Below are positions 51,585 to 60,209 of a DNA stretch of 64,000 nt, one piece after another (position 1 is the first letter of the stretch; the number at the start of each line of letters is the position of its first letter). The notes under the pieces are model-generated. The model was given only the letters and a program-made list of their open reading frames with translations, was not told the origin of the DNA and searched no databases. Position numbers and translations under genes: made by a program. Origin of the DNA: Streptomyces antibioticus. GTDB taxonomy: Bacteria; Actinomycetota; Actinomycetes; Streptomycetales; Streptomycetaceae. The stretch is from NCBI RefSeq assembly GCF_001514065.1, contig NZ_KQ948423.1, positions 248,001-312,000 of the forward strand, written 5' to 3'.

Positions 51585-52663
51585 CACGACACCTCCATCT
51601 TGGCGGCGGGCTCGGCGGGTGCCGCGGGGGGCGTCGCCGGGGCCGGGGTCTTCGCGCGGGCGCCGAAGACCTTGGCGCGGAACTTCGGGGACTGGAGCAG
51701 GCAGACGACGATGACGACGGCGGCCTTGAAGACCAGGTTGGTCTGGGTGGGGACACCGATCGTGTAGATGGTGGTCGTCAGGGTCTGGATGACGAGGGCG
51801 CCGACCACGGTGCCGCCGATGGAGAAGCGGCCGCCGAGCAGCGACGTGCCGCCGATGACGACCGCGAGGATGGCGTCGAGCTCGATCCACAGGCCGGCGT
51901 TGTTGCCGTCGGCGGCCGAGGTGTTGGAGCTGATCATCAGGCCCGCGATGCCGGCGCACAGGGCGCAGAAGACGTACACCATGATCTTGATGCGCATCGA
52001 CCGGATGCCCACCAGGCGGCTGGCCTCGGCGTTGCCGCCGACCGACTCGACGAGCAGGCCGAGGGCGGTGCGGCGGGTCAGGGCGACGGTGACGGCGACG
52101 ACCGCGGCGACCACGAAGATGGAGAACGGCAGGGTCAGCCAGTAGCCGCCGCCGATCAGCTTGTAGGGCTCGCTGTTGATGGTGATGATCTGGCCGTCGG
52201 TGATCAGCTGGGCGACGCCGCGGCCGGCGACCATGATGATGAGGGTCGCGATGATCGGCTGGATGCCCATCCGGGCCACCAGGAAGCCGTTCCACAGACC
52301 GCAGACGACGGCCGCCAGCAGACCGAGGCCCATCGCGAGGAGGACTCCGGCCAGCGCGTCCTGGTCCTTGCGGTCGCTGATGTACGAGCAGGTCAGCGCG
52401 CCGGTGATGGCGACGACCGCGCCGACGGAGAGGTCGATGCCGCCGGTGGCGATGACCAGGGTCATGCCGACCGCCACCAGGATCAGGGGCGAGCCGAACA
52501 GGACGATGGAGACGAGGCTGCCGTAGAGGTGGCCGTCCGTCATGTGGATGGCGAAGAAGTCGGGCGTGAAGGGGATGTTGACGAGCAGCAGAGCCACCAG
52601 GACCGCGACCGGCCAGAAGAGGTTGTGGCGTGTCAGTGCTCGCCAGCGGTTGGTGGTGGTCAC
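51584..52663 (-). CDS. CUT2 sugar ABC permease (YtfT-like)
   Basis: GTG 52663 (VTTTNRWRAL) overlaps the ATPase stop by 4 bp (GTGA), giving 359 residues. Hydrophobic helices and the family motif VIATGGIDLSVGAVVAITG (about residue 75) mark it as a CUT2 permease. A Pro/Ala-rich cytoplasmic tail ends AKMEVS. It pairs with the next gene as the second subunit of the membrane channel. Translation of the ATPase, this gene and the next is tightly coupled. Confidence 0.9.
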   Translation of the reverse strand: MTTTNRWRALTRHNLFWPVAVLVALLLVNIPFTPDFFAIHMTDGHLYGSLVSIVLFGSPLILVAVGMTLVIATGGIDLSVGAVVAITGALTCSYISDRKDQDALAGVLLAMGLGLLAAVVCGLWNGFLVARMGIQPIIATLIIMVAGRGVAQLITDGQIITINSEPYKLIGGGYWLTLPFSIFVVAAVVAVTVALTRRTALGLLVESVGGNAEASRLVGIRSMRIKIMVYVFCALCAGIAGLMISSNTSAADGNNAGLWIELDAILAVVIGGTSLLGGRFSIGGTVVGALVIQTLTTTIYTIGVPTQTNLVFKAAVVIVVCLLQSPKFRAKVFGARAKTPAPATPPAAPAEPAAKMEVS

Positions 52664-54210
52664 TGCTGTTCTCCGCTCTGCTCGCCACTGGCGATGGTTT
52701 CGAGGATCTTGCTGGGGGTGATCTCCGGGCCGTTGGTGAGCCGGGCGACCAGCTTGCGGTCGCGCAGGACACCGATGGTGTGGCTGAGGCGGAGGACCTC
52801 CTCCAGCTCGGCCGCGATGTAGAGGACGGACATGCCGTCCTCGGAGAGGGAGACCACCAGTTTCTGGATCTCGGTCTTGGCGCCGATGTCGATGCCGCGG
52901 GTGGGCTCGTCGAGGATCAGCAGCTTGGGCTGGGTGATGAGCCAGCGGGCGAGGAGCACCTTCTGCTGGTTGCCGCCGCTCAACTGGCCGACGCGGGCTT
53001 CGGGGTTGGCGGGGCGGATGTCGAGGGCCTTGATGTACTTGGCGACGAGTTCGTCGCGCTGGGCCGTCGGGATGGGGCGGGTCCAGCCGCGGGCCGCCTG
53101 GAGCGCGAGGATGATGTTCTCGCGGACGGTGAGGTCGGGGACCAGGCCCTCGGTCTTGCGGTTCTCGGAGCAGAACGCGACGCCGGCGCCGATGGCGTCG
53201 TTGGGGGCGCTCATCGAGACCTGCTTGCCGCCGATGGTGACCTTGCCGGCGTCGGGCTGGTCGGCGCCGAAGAGGAGCCTGGCCAGTTCGGTGCGGCCGG
53301 AGCCCAACAGGCCCGCGAGGCCGACGACTTCGCCCTTCTTGATGTCGAGGTCGAAGGGCTCGATGCCGCCGGTGCGGCCGAGGCCCTCCGCGGTGAGGAG
53401 CGATTCGCCGACGTCCGCGTGGAGTTGGTGGTCGTGCAGCTCCTCCAGCTGGTCCAGGGCCTTGCCGATCATCAGCTCGATGAGCCGGACCTGGTCGAGG
53501 TCGCGGACCAGGTGCTCGCCGACGAGGGTGCCGTTGCGCAGGACCGTCATGCGGTCGCAGATCTCGTAGATCTGGTCGAGGAAGTGCGAGACGAAGAGGA
53601 TCGCCACGCCCTCGTCGCGCAACCGCCGCATCAGCCGGAAGAGTTCGAGGACCTCGTCGCGGTCGAGGCTGGAGGTCGGCTCGTCCAGGACGAGGACCTT
53701 GGTGCCGGAGCCCGAGCCGTCGCTGTCGCCGTGGCCCACCGACCGTACGATCGCGACCAGTTGCTGCACCGCGAGCGGGTACGAGGCGAGCGGCGCGGTG
53801 ACGTCGATGTCGAGGCCGAGGCGGTCGACCATCTCGGCGGCTTCCTTGCGCATCCGCTTCCACTGGATGCGGCCGGCGCGGGTGGGTTCACGGCCGATGA
53901 AGATGTTCTCCGCCACCGACAGGTTGGGGCAGAGGTTGACCTCCTGGTAGACGGTGCTGATGCCGGCCTGCTGCGCCTGCAGCGGGCTGCCGATCCGCAC
54001 GGCCCTGCCGTCGAGGGCGATGGTGCCGCCGTCCAGGGTGTAGACCCCGGTCAGCACCTTGATCAGGGTGGATTTCCCGGCCCCGTTCTCGCCCATCAGG
54101 GCGTGGATCTCGCCGGGGAAGAGCCGGAAGTCGACGCCCGACAGAGCCCTTACCCCCGGAAATTCCTTGACTATGCCCGTCATCTCCAGGACGGGCTGCG
54201 GCTCTGCCAT
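52660..54210 (-). CDS. CUT2 sugar ABC ATPase, two-domain (YtfR-like)
   Basis: ATG 54210 follows GGAGGAG and gives 516 residues. It has two fused nucleotide-binding domains. In the first, Walker A is GENGAGKST (about 40) and Walker B LVLDEPTSSLD; in the second the A-loop is degenerate (GLLGSGRTE), the signature is LSGGNQQK and Walker [11 protein letters not shown]. The first half has an unusual Gly/Ser/Asp insert (GHGDSDGSGSGTK) just before Walker B, longer than usual. It drives import by the adjacent permeases. Confidence 0.92.
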   Translation of the reverse strand: MAEPQPVLEMTGIVKEFPGVRALSGVDFRLFPGEIHALMGENGAGKSTLIKVLTGVYTLDGGTIALDGRAVRIGSPLQAQQAGISTVYQEVNLCPNLSVAENIFIGREPTRAGRIQWKRMRKEAAEMVDRLGLDIDVTAPLASYPLAVQQLVAIVRSVGHGDSDGSGSGTKVLVLDEPTSSLDRDEVLELFRLMRRLRDEGVAILFVSHFLDQIYEICDRMTVLRNGTLVGEHLVRDLDQVRLIELMIGKALDQLEELHDHQLHADVGESLLTAEGLGRTGGIEPFDLDIKKGEVVGLAGLLGSGRTELARLLFGADQPDAGKVTIGGKQVSMSAPNDAIGAGVAFCSENRKTEGLVPDLTVRENIILALQAARGWTRPIPTAQRDELVAKYIKALDIRPANPEARVGQLSGGNQQKVLLARWLITQPKLLILDEPTRGIDIGAKTEIQKLVVSLSEDGMSVLYIAAELEEVLRLSHTIGVLRDRKLVARLTNGPEITPSKILETIASGEQSGEQQ

Positions 54211-54279
54211 GGCAGCGCTCCTCCATGAAATCGGTTCAGGCCCAGGGCAGTTCGGGACTGCGAGGGGCCGGCCCCCCGC

Positions 54280-54328
54280 GGGGAGCCCCGCCGGGGCCGG
54301 GGCGTGCCCGGCCCGCCTGGGGCTCCCC
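54280..54328. other. Intercistronic hairpin between binding protein and ATPase genes
   Basis: GGGGAGCCCC (54280-54289) pairs with GGGGCTCCCC (54319-54328), with a second GGGGCCGGG/CCCGGCCC stem inside. Such hairpins between a binding-protein gene and its permease genes commonly stabilise the upstream message or attenuate downstream expression, so the binding protein is made in excess. Confidence 0.6.
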
Positions 54329-54346
54329 ACCGGTGCGTGCGGTCGG

Positions 54347-55354
54347 TCAGTACTTGCGGGTCGGGAGCGCGGCCTTGGCCTGGTCCTGCATGAAGTCGCC
54401 CTCCTTGGTCTTGATCCAGCGCTCGACCGAGCCGCCCTCGTGGACCGTCTTGACGACCTCCATCAGCTGGGGGCCGAGCAGCGGGTTGCACTCGACGATG
54501 GCGTTGATCTTGCCCTCGGACATGGCGACGAAGCCGTCCTTCACACCGTCGATCGAGACGATGAGGATGTCCTTGCCGGGCTTCTTGCCGGCCGCCTCGA
54601 TGGACTGGATGGCGCCGATGGCCATGTCGTCGTTGTGCGCGAAGAGCACGTTGATGTCCGGGTTGGACTGCAGGAAGGCCGCCATGACCTGCTTGCCGCC
54701 GGCGCGGGTGAAGTCGCCGGTCTGGCTGACGACGATCTTCCAGTCGTCCTTGTGCTCGGCGTCCATGACCTCCTTGAAGCCCTTGGCGCGCTCGATGGCG
54801 GGGGCGGCACCGGTGGTGCCCTCCAGTTGGGCGATCTTGACGTTGCCCTTGAGGCCGGCCTTCTCGATGACCTTCTCGAGGATCTTGGCGGCGCGGCGGC
54901 CCTCGTCGGTGAAGTCGGAGCCGACCAGGGTGACGTACAGGGAGTCGTCGGAGGTCTCGACGGAGCGGTCGGTGAGGACCACCGGGATCTTCGCGGACTT
55001 GGCCTCCTTCAGCACGGCGTCCCAGCCCGTGACGACGACCGGCGAGAAGGCGATGACGTCGACCTTCTGCGCGATGTAGCTGCGGATCGCGGAGATCTGG
55101 TTCTCCTGCTTCTGCTGGGCGTCGGAGAACTTCAGGGTGTAGCCCGCGTCCTTGGCCGCGGACTTCACCGACTCACTGTTGGCGGTGCGCCAGCCGCTCT
55201 CGGAACCGACCTGCGAGAAGCCGAGGACGATCTTCTTGCTGCCGCCGCTTCCCGCGGAGTCGCCGGCGCTGTCGTCCTCCTTGGCGCAGGCCGCCAGGGT
55301 GCCGGCCGCCGCCACGCCGATCGCCGCAGTGAGGAAGTTCCTTCTGTTGAGCAT
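54347..55354 (-). CDS. Sugar-binding lipoprotein (YtfQ-like) of the first importer
   Basis: A 335-residue periplasmic-binding-protein family 1 (ribose/galactofuranose type) lipoprotein. The twin-arginine-like MLNRRNFLTAA and lipobox TLAAC (Cys 22) mark export and lipidation. The mature part KKIVLGFSQVGSESGWRTANSESVK and FAHNDDMAIGAIQSIEAAG are typical of YtfQ-like proteins. It captures sugar for the two permeases and ATPase encoded next. Its control region includes the palindrome-like CGAAATATCG at 55441. Confidence 0.9.
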   Translation of the reverse strand: MLNRRNFLTAAIGVAAAGTLAACAKEDDSAGDSAGSGGSKKIVLGFSQVGSESGWRTANSESVKSAAKDAGYTLKFSDAQQKQENQISAIRSYIAQKVDVIAFSPVVVTGWDAVLKEAKSAKIPVVLTDRSVETSDDSLYVTLVGSDFTDEGRRAAKILEKVIEKAGLKGNVKIAQLEGTTGAAPAIERAKGFKEVMDAEHKDDWKIVVSQTGDFTRAGGKQVMAAFLQSNPDINVLFAHNDDMAIGAIQSIEAAGKKPGKDILIVSIDGVKDGFVAMSEGKINAIVECNPLLGPQLMEVVKTVHEGGSVERWIKTKEGDFMQDQAKAALPTRKY

Positions 55355-55440
55355 GTTCTTCTCCTTTGAAGAGCCGGTCCGGGGAGGACCGCTGTACTCG
55401 TGAGACCGACTGCCCTGCGTCCAGCCTGTCGATCATTATT

Positions 55441-55450
55441 CGAAATATCG
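55441..55450. promoter_or_regulatory. CGAAATATCG palindrome upstream of the first binding-protein gene
   Basis: The sequence lies 87 bp upstream of the binding-protein start at 55354. It is one base off the perfect palindrome CGAAATTTCG found before the dehydratase gene (56751-56760), and shares the half site with the site before 59098. It is probably an operator shared across the sugar locus. Confidence 0.55.
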
Positions 55451-55486
55451 GTCACACTGGTGTACGAATTGGCTGGTCGGTGCTTG

Positions 55487-56506
55487 TCAGTCGGGAGCGG
55501 TGCTGGCCCGGACCACGAGATGCGGCTCGATGGCGACTCCGGGCGTCCCGGACGGGGCCCGGCCCTCGATGAGGTCCAGCAGCAGGGCGATGCTGTGCTT
55601 GCCCACCGTCGCGAAGTCCTGCCGGACGGTGGTGAGTGGTGGAGCGAAGAACTCGGACTCCGGGATGTCGTCGAAGCCGACGATCGCGACGTCCTGGGGC
55701 GTGCGCACCCCCGCTTCCCGCAGGGCCCGCAACACCCCCAGTGCCATCTGGTCGTTGGCGACGAAGACGGCGGTGAGTCCGCGGCCCACCCAGCCGGCCA
55801 GTTGCTGGCCGGCGCGGTAGCCCGACAGCGGACTCCAGTCCCCCCGCAGCAGCTTCGGCGGCTCGACGCCCGCCGCTTCGAGGGTGTCCCGCCAGCCGGT
55901 GACCCGGTCGGCCGCCTCCTGCCAGTCCTCGGGTCCGGCGAGATGCCAGACCGTGCGGTGGCCCGCGGCCAGCAGATGACCGGTGGCAAGCCGGGCACCG
56001 AGCTGCTGGTCCACGTTGACGCTGGGGATCTCGGCACCGGAGCCGGTGCCGACCACCACCACCGGGAAGGGGTGGCGGAGTTCGGCGAGGGCCTCGACCG
56101 CCGAGCGCTGCGGGGCGAGGGCGATCACCCCCTCCACGCCGCCCTCGCTGAGGTGGTCGAGCGCCTCGGAGAGGGTTTCCTTCGCCAGCTTGTGCAGGCT
56201 GACCGTCGAGACGGTGTACCCCGCCGCCCGCGCCGCGTCCTCCAGCGCGAACAGCGTGCTGGCCGGGCCGTAGAGCGTGGTGTTGGCGGCGACCACACCC
56301 AGGGTGCGGGTGCGGCGGGTGGCCAGGGCCCGTGCCGAGGAGTTGCGGCGGTAACCCATCTCCTCGATGGCGCGGAGCACCTTGGCCCGGGTCTCCTCCC
56401 GCACGTTGGGGTGATCACCCAGGACGCGGGAGACCGTCTGGTGCGACACCCCGGCGAGGCGTGCCACATCCGCCATGGTGGGCGGCCGGAGCTCTAAGTG
56501 GTTCAC
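55487..56506 (-). CDS. LacI-family transcriptional regulator of the sugar locus
   Basis: A 339-residue LacI/GalR regulator. The HTH is TMADVARLAGVSHQTVSRVLGDHPNVREETRAKVLRAIEEMGYRRNSSARALA. The sugar-binding domain shows FVANDQMALGVLRAL and VGFDDIPESEFFAPPLTTVRQ. It lies upstream of the first importer operon, on the same strand, and divergent from the dehydratase gene. The lac-operator-like site at 56551 sits 45 bp upstream of its own start, so it is probably autoregulated. The effector would be a sugar or sugar acid imported by one of the adjacent systems. Confidence 0.92.
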   Translation of the reverse strand: MNHLELRPPTMADVARLAGVSHQTVSRVLGDHPNVREETRAKVLRAIEEMGYRRNSSARALATRRTRTLGVVAANTTLYGPASTLFALEDAARAAGYTVSTVSLHKLAKETLSEALDHLSEGGVEGVIALAPQRSAVEALAELRHPFPVVVVGTGSGAEIPSVNVDQQLGARLATGHLLAAGHRTVWHLAGPEDWQEAADRVTGWRDTLEAAGVEPPKLLRGDWSPLSGYRAGQQLAGWVGRGLTAVFVANDQMALGVLRALREAGVRTPQDVAIVGFDDIPESEFFAPPLTTVRQDFATVGKHSIALLLDLIEGRAPSGTPGVAIEPHLVVRASTAPD

Positions 56507-56550
56507 GGCCGCACCTCCTGGTGGTCAGCGATCGGTGAATGCGAGGCACA

Positions 56551-56566
56551 TTGTGAGCGCTAACAA
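56551..56566. promoter_or_regulatory. LacI-type operator upstream of the regulator gene
   Basis: TTGTGAGCGCTAACAA is a near-perfect 16-bp palindrome with one mismatch. It closely resembles the E. coli lac operator core TTGTGAGCGCTCACAA. It stands 45 bp from the LacI-family gene start at 56506. Confidence 0.7.
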
Positions 56567-56651
56567 TTCATGCCGGTCAAGAGGGCTGCATCAGGGAAGT
56601 CGTCACGGTTGAATAACGCCGCAGGCTGCGGGAGTTGAGATCCCGGTCGGT

Positions 56652-56667
56652 TGTGAGCGTCATCAAG
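56652..56667. promoter_or_regulatory. Second LacI-type operator half site
   Basis: TTGTGAGCGTCATCAA has the same left half TTGTGAGCG and a weaker right half. It is 101 bp from the first site, nearly ten DNA turns, and lies closer to the dehydratase promoter, so a loop between the two sites is possible. Confidence 0.45.
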
Positions 56668-56734
56668 ACCGTTACGCCGTTCGACCCTCCGACCCATTGA
56701 CACCCCGACCGAGACGTCCTTACCGTCAGGCCAG

Positions 56735-56763
56735 CATTTCGAACGTGAGCCGAAATTTCGAAC
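56735..56763. promoter_or_regulatory. Tandem TTTCGAAC boxes before the dehydratase gene
   Basis: CATTTCGAAC at 56735-56744 and AAATTTCGAAC at 56753-56763 are direct repeats 19 bp apart. The second overlaps the perfect palindrome CGAAATTTCG (56751-56760). They lie 30-60 bp before the GTG start at 56795, so a regulator bound here would block or recruit RNA polymerase. Confidence 0.6.
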
Positions 56764-56794
56764 AACAAGCTTCAGAGCCTAGGGAGTAGCTGAC

Positions 56795-57955
56795 GTGCGC
56801 ATCACGGGAATCAGCACGCACGTGGTCGGGACGCCATGGCGCAACCTGACCTACGTCCAGGTGCACACCGACGAGGGACTCACCGGAGTCGGCGAGACCC
56901 GCATGCTGGGCCACACCGACGCCCTGCTCGGCTATCTGCACGAGGCGAAGACCAACCACATTCTCGGGTCGGACCCGTTCGCTGTCGAGGATCTGGTCAA
57001 GCGGATGAAGTACGGCGACTACGGCCGTGCGGGCGAGATCGTGATGTCCGGCATCGCCGTGATCGAGATGGCCTGCTGGGACATCAAGGGCAAGGCCCTC
57101 GGCGTCCCTGTCTGGCAGCTGCTCGGCGGCAAGGTCACCGACAAGGTCAAGGCCTACGCCAACGGCTGGTACACCACCGAGCGCACCCCGGAGGCTTACC
57201 ACAAGGCCGCTCAGGGCGTCATGGAGCGCGGCTACAAGGCCCTCAAGATCGACCCCTTCGGCACCGGCCACTTCGAGCTCGACCACGAGCAGAGCCTGTA
57301 CGCCGTCTCGCTCATCGAGGCCGTCCGGGACGCCATCGGTCCGGACGCCGAGCTGATGCTGGAGATGCACGGCCGCTTCTCCCCCGCCACCGCCGTCCGC
57401 CTCGCCAAGGACCTCGCGCCCTTCAAGCCCGCGTGGCTGGAGGAGCCGGTGCCGCCGGAGAACCTGAAGGCGCTGGAGAAGGTCGCCGCCAAGGTGGACA
57501 TGCCGGTCGCCACCGGTGAGCGCATCCACGACCGGATCGAGTTCCGCGAGCTCTTCGAGAGCCAGGCCGTGGACATCATCCAGCCCGACGTCGGCCACAT
57601 CGGCGGCATCTGGGAGACCCGCAAGCTGGCCGCGACCGCCGAGACCCACTACATGCTGGTCGCCCCGCACAACGTGGGCGGTCCGGTGCTCACCGCCGCC
57701 TCCCTCCAGGTCGGCTTCACCGCCCCGAACTTCAAGATCCTTGAGCACTTCAACGACTTCGCCGACGCGGAGATCAAGAAGGTCGTCAAGGGCGCCCCGC
57801 AGGTCGTGGACGGCTACTTCGAGCTGTCGCACGAGCCGGGCCTCGGTGTCGAGCTGGACGTGGACGCCGCCGCCGAGTTCCCGCAGCAGCAGGCCCGCTT
57901 CGACCTGTGGGCCGAGGGCTGGGAGCAGCGCAAGCCGAAGGGCACCGAGCAGTGA
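56795..57955 (+). CDS. Enolase-superfamily acid-sugar dehydratase
   Basis: GTG 56795 follows AGGGAG and gives 386 residues of the mandelate racemase/muconate lactonising group. The metal ligands appear as Glu190 (LEMH, with His192), Glu216/217 (EEP) and Glu242 (GER); catalytic His is 292 in APHNVGG and the Lys151/Asp153 pair occupies the KxK position (KID). This matches the galactonate/mannonate/altronate-type dehydratases that turn an aldonic acid into a 2-keto-3-deoxy sugar acid. The exact sugar cannot be read from sequence. GTGA overlap couples it to the following alcohol dehydrogenase. Confidence 0.88.
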   Translation: MRITGISTHVVGTPWRNLTYVQVHTDEGLTGVGETRMLGHTDALLGYLHEAKTNHILGSDPFAVEDLVKRMKYGDYGRAGEIVMSGIAVIEMACWDIKGKALGVPVWQLLGGKVTDKVKAYANGWYTTERTPEAYHKAAQGVMERGYKALKIDPFGTGHFELDHEQSLYAVSLIEAVRDAIGPDAELMLEMHGRFSPATAVRLAKDLAPFKPAWLEEPVPPENLKALEKVAAKVDMPVATGERIHDRIEFRELFESQAVDIIQPDVGHIGGIWETRKLAATAETHYMLVAPHNVGGPVLTAASLQVGFTAPNFKILEHFNDFADAEIKKVVKGAPQVVDGYFELSHEPGLGVELDVDAAAEFPQQQARFDLWAEGWEQRKPKGTEQ

Positions 57956-58956
57956 GCAGCGCGGTCGTCATCGGGGCGCCCGGCGAGCACGAGCTCGTCG
58001 CGCACACCCCGCGTGCGCCCGGTGCCGGCGAGGCCCTGGTCCGCGTCCACGCGGTCGGCATCTGTGGCAGCGACCGCGAGGTGTACCAGGGCAACCGGCC
58101 CGAGGGGTACGTCCGTTACCCGCTCACCCCGGGCCACGAGTGGTCCGGCACGGTCGAGGCCGTGGGCCCGGCCGTGCCTCAGTCGCTGGTCGGCCGCAAG
58201 GTGGTCGGCGAGGGCTTCCGCAACTGCCAGGTCTGCGACCGCTGCCACGCGGGCGAGACGACGCTGTGCACGGACGGCTACGAGGAGACGGGCTTCACCC
58301 AGCCCGGCGCCATGGCCGCCACCCTCACCCTGCCGGCCCGGCTGCTGCACGCCCTGCCGGACGACGCCGACCTCACGGCGGCGGCGCTGCTGGAGCCGGC
58401 CGCGTGCATCGCGGCGGCCGCGCTGAAGGCGAACGCCCGGCCCGGTGAGCGGGTCGCGGTCGTGGGCACGGGGACGCTCGGGATGTTCGCGGTGCAGTTC
58501 CTGCGGGCGGGCTCGCCCTCGGAGCTGCTGGTGGTGGGCACCCGCCCGGACCGCGCGGAACTCTCGAAGACCTTCGGCGCCACCGACTTCCGCACCCGCG
58601 ACCAGGAGCTCCCCGGCGACTTCGACGTCGTCATCGAGACCGCCGGGTCCGCCTCCGCCGCGAACACCGCGGCCTCGCTGCTCAGACGCGGCGGCCGGCT
58701 CGTCCTGACGGGCATCCCGGCGCCGGGCGCGGACGGACTGGACCCCACCGATCTCGTCGTACGGCAGCTGGAGGTGCACACCGTGTTCGGGGCGCCGCCG
58801 GACGCCTGGGCGCACACGGTGCGGGTCTTCGGGGCCGGGCTGCTCGACCCGCTGCCGCTCGTCACCCACGAGCTGCCGCTGGAGGAGTTCCCGCGCGCCA
58901 TCGAGCTGGTCGGGTCCGGCGACCCGGCCGTCGGCAAGGTCCTCCTCAAGCCATGA
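57952..58956 (+). CDS. Zinc-dependent medium-chain alcohol/sugar dehydrogenase
   Basis: GTG 57952 overlaps the dehydratase stop by 4 bp; 334 residues. Catalytic zinc ligands are Cys in GICGSD and His in GHEWSG; structural zinc Cys residues are in NCQVCDRCHAGETTLC. The NAD(P) loop reads VVGTGTLGMFAVQ. It likely oxidises a sugar or polyol before or after the dehydratase step. A terminator-like hairpin follows, so these two genes form a small operon. Confidence 0.9.
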   Translation: MSSAVVIGAPGEHELVAHTPRAPGAGEALVRVHAVGICGSDREVYQGNRPEGYVRYPLTPGHEWSGTVEAVGPAVPQSLVGRKVVGEGFRNCQVCDRCHAGETTLCTDGYEETGFTQPGAMAATLTLPARLLHALPDDADLTAAALLEPAACIAAAALKANARPGERVAVVGTGTLGMFAVQFLRAGSPSELLVVGTRPDRAELSKTFGATDFRTRDQELPGDFDVVIETAGSASAANTAASLLRRGGRLVLTGIPAPGADGLDPTDLVVRQLEVHTVFGAPPDAWAHTVRVFGAGLLDPLPLVTHELPLEEFPRAIELVGSGDPAVGKVLLKP

Positions 58957-58970
58957 CCCCCCTTTGAGCC

Positions 58971-59012
58971 GTACGCCGGTACGGAGTACCTGACGACTTC
59001 GTACCGGCGTAC
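58971..59012. terminator. Hairpin after the dehydratase-dehydrogenase operon
   Basis: GTACGCCGGTACG (58971-58983) pairs with CGTACCGGCGTAC (59000-59012) in a 13-bp perfect stem around a 16-nt loop, 15 bp past the stop codon. Confidence 0.75.
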
Positions 59013-59073
59013 ATCCAAGGCAGTTGGCCTTATTTTAAGCCTTGTTGCATACAGAGCCGCGATCCACGTCCGA

Positions 59074-59084
59074 CATATCGAACA
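59074..59084. promoter_or_regulatory. CATATCGAACA box upstream of the unknown sugar-locus gene
   Basis: ATATCGAAC matches one side of the boxes at 56735-56763 (ATTTCGAAC) and of the CGAAATATCG site at 55441. It lies 14-24 bp before the GTG at 59098, close to the expected ribosome-binding site GAAGGA. Confidence 0.45.
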
Positions 59085-59097
59085 CGAAGGACAGCTT

Positions 59098-60066
59098 GTG
59101 ACCGAGACCACCGCCAGCGCGGCCCGACGACCCGGTGAGCAGGCGCTCGCCGCGCTCGGCCTGGGTGCTCCCGCTCTCGACCCGGCCGACGCCTCCCCGC
59201 ACACCTTCCCCGGTGGCGGCCGCTGGCGCACCGAAGTGCCCTCCGTGGAGGGCCCCGAGGCCCTCTCGGTGGTCCTCAAGGAGTCCTCGCGGCTCGACGT
59301 TCCGATCCACCGGATCAGCCAGGGCAGCGGCGTGTGGATGCTCACCGACGCCGAGATCACCGAGATGGTCGAGGCGACCGCCGAACGGGACATCGAGCTC
59401 TGCCTGTTCACCGGCCCGCGCGGCACCTGGGACATCGGCGGCTCCACCCGCACCGACTCCAAGGGCGGCGGACTGCGCGCCCGCGGCCACGACGCGGTCG
59501 CCGGATGTGTCGAAGACGCCGTACGGGCAACGGAGTTGGGCGTGAAGTGCCTCCTCGTCGCCGACGAGGGCGTGCTGTGGACGCTGCACCGGGCGCGCAC
59601 GGCCGGGATCATCCCGGCCGACACCACGCTGAAGGTGTCGGCACTGATCGGGCCGGTCAACCCGGCCGCGTACGCCGTCTACGAGAACCTCGGCGGCGAC
59701 TCGATCAACGTGCCCAGCGATCTGACGCTCGATCAACTCACCGAGATCCGGCGGGTGTCGGGCGCTCCCATGGACATGTACATCGAGGCTCCCGACGATC
59801 TCGGCGGCTATGTCCGGATGTACGAGGTCGCCGAGCTGATCCGGCGCGGCGCCCCGCTCTATCTGAAGTTCGGCCTGTCGAAGGCCCCGGGGATCTACCC
59901 CTACGGCCATCACATGCGCGAGCTCACGCTGTCCACCGCCAAGGAAAGAGTGCGGCGCGGACGGCTCGCCCTGGACCTGCTCGCACGGCACGGAGCGGAC
60001 GGCGACATGGCGCCGCTCGGCTCGCGACTGCCGGGCGCGCTGAAGCGATTCGAAACGCCTGCATAA
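59098..60066 (+). CDS. Unrecognised TIM-barrel-like protein of the sugar locus
   Basis: GTG 59098 behind GAAGGA gives 322 residues. After a flexible N-terminus, the sequence alternates short strands and helices ([57 protein letters not shown]) in a way that suggests a (beta/alpha)8 barrel. Possible active-site residues include GPRGTWD, EAPDD and the final PYGHH cluster. I recall no named family. It stands between the dehydratase operon and the second importer, with its own operator box, so it may act on the same sugar. Possibly an aldolase- or U32-peptidase-like enzyme; not assigned. Confidence 0.65.
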   Translation: MTETTASAARRPGEQALAALGLGAPALDPADASPHTFPGGGRWRTEVPSVEGPEALSVVLKESSRLDVPIHRISQGSGVWMLTDAEITEMVEATAERDIELCLFTGPRGTWDIGGSTRTDSKGGGLRARGHDAVAGCVEDAVRATELGVKCLLVADEGVLWTLHRARTAGIIPADTTLKVSALIGPVNPAAYAVYENLGGDSINVPSDLTLDQLTEIRRVSGAPMDMYIEAPDDLGGYVRMYEVAELIRRGAPLYLKFGLSKAPGIYPYGHHMRELTLSTAKERVRRGRLALDLLARHGADGDMAPLGSRLPGALKRFETPA

Positions 60067-60098
60067 CGTTCCGGACAACGCCCCTTCACAGAAGCCGA

Positions 60099-60117
60099 CG
60101 GAGTCGAACAGACTCCG
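60099..60117. other. Small hairpin upstream of the second binding-protein gene
   Basis: CGGAGTC-GAACA-GACTCCG forms a 7-bp stem with a 5-nt loop in the 143-bp gap between the unknown gene and the second binding protein. It might stabilise or attenuate the message; the embedded CGAACA also resembles the operator half site. Confidence 0.4.
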
Positions 60118-60209
60118 ACACAACTTCTCGGTTCCACCCGCACCACCAGTCAGGCGCTCGTTCCGCAGACCGCCCTGGCCACTCCCCTAGACCATCAAGG
60201 ATGATGATC

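Noticed and set aside
50553-52772. A continuous open frame that seems to fuse two permeases
   Set aside because: Only the C-terminal half reads as permease. The upstream half is an out-of-frame read of the other permease. The real genes overlap by one base (TGATG at 51582-51586).
54211-54346. A rho-independent terminator fully separating the binding-protein gene from the ATPase
   Set aside because: There is no T-run and the two genes belong to one transporter, so partial attenuation or mRNA stabilisation is more likely than full termination.
56577-56768. A 63-codon frame in the LacI-dehydratase intergenic region
   Set aside because: It covers the operator sites, has no ribosome-binding site and no resemblance to a known protein.
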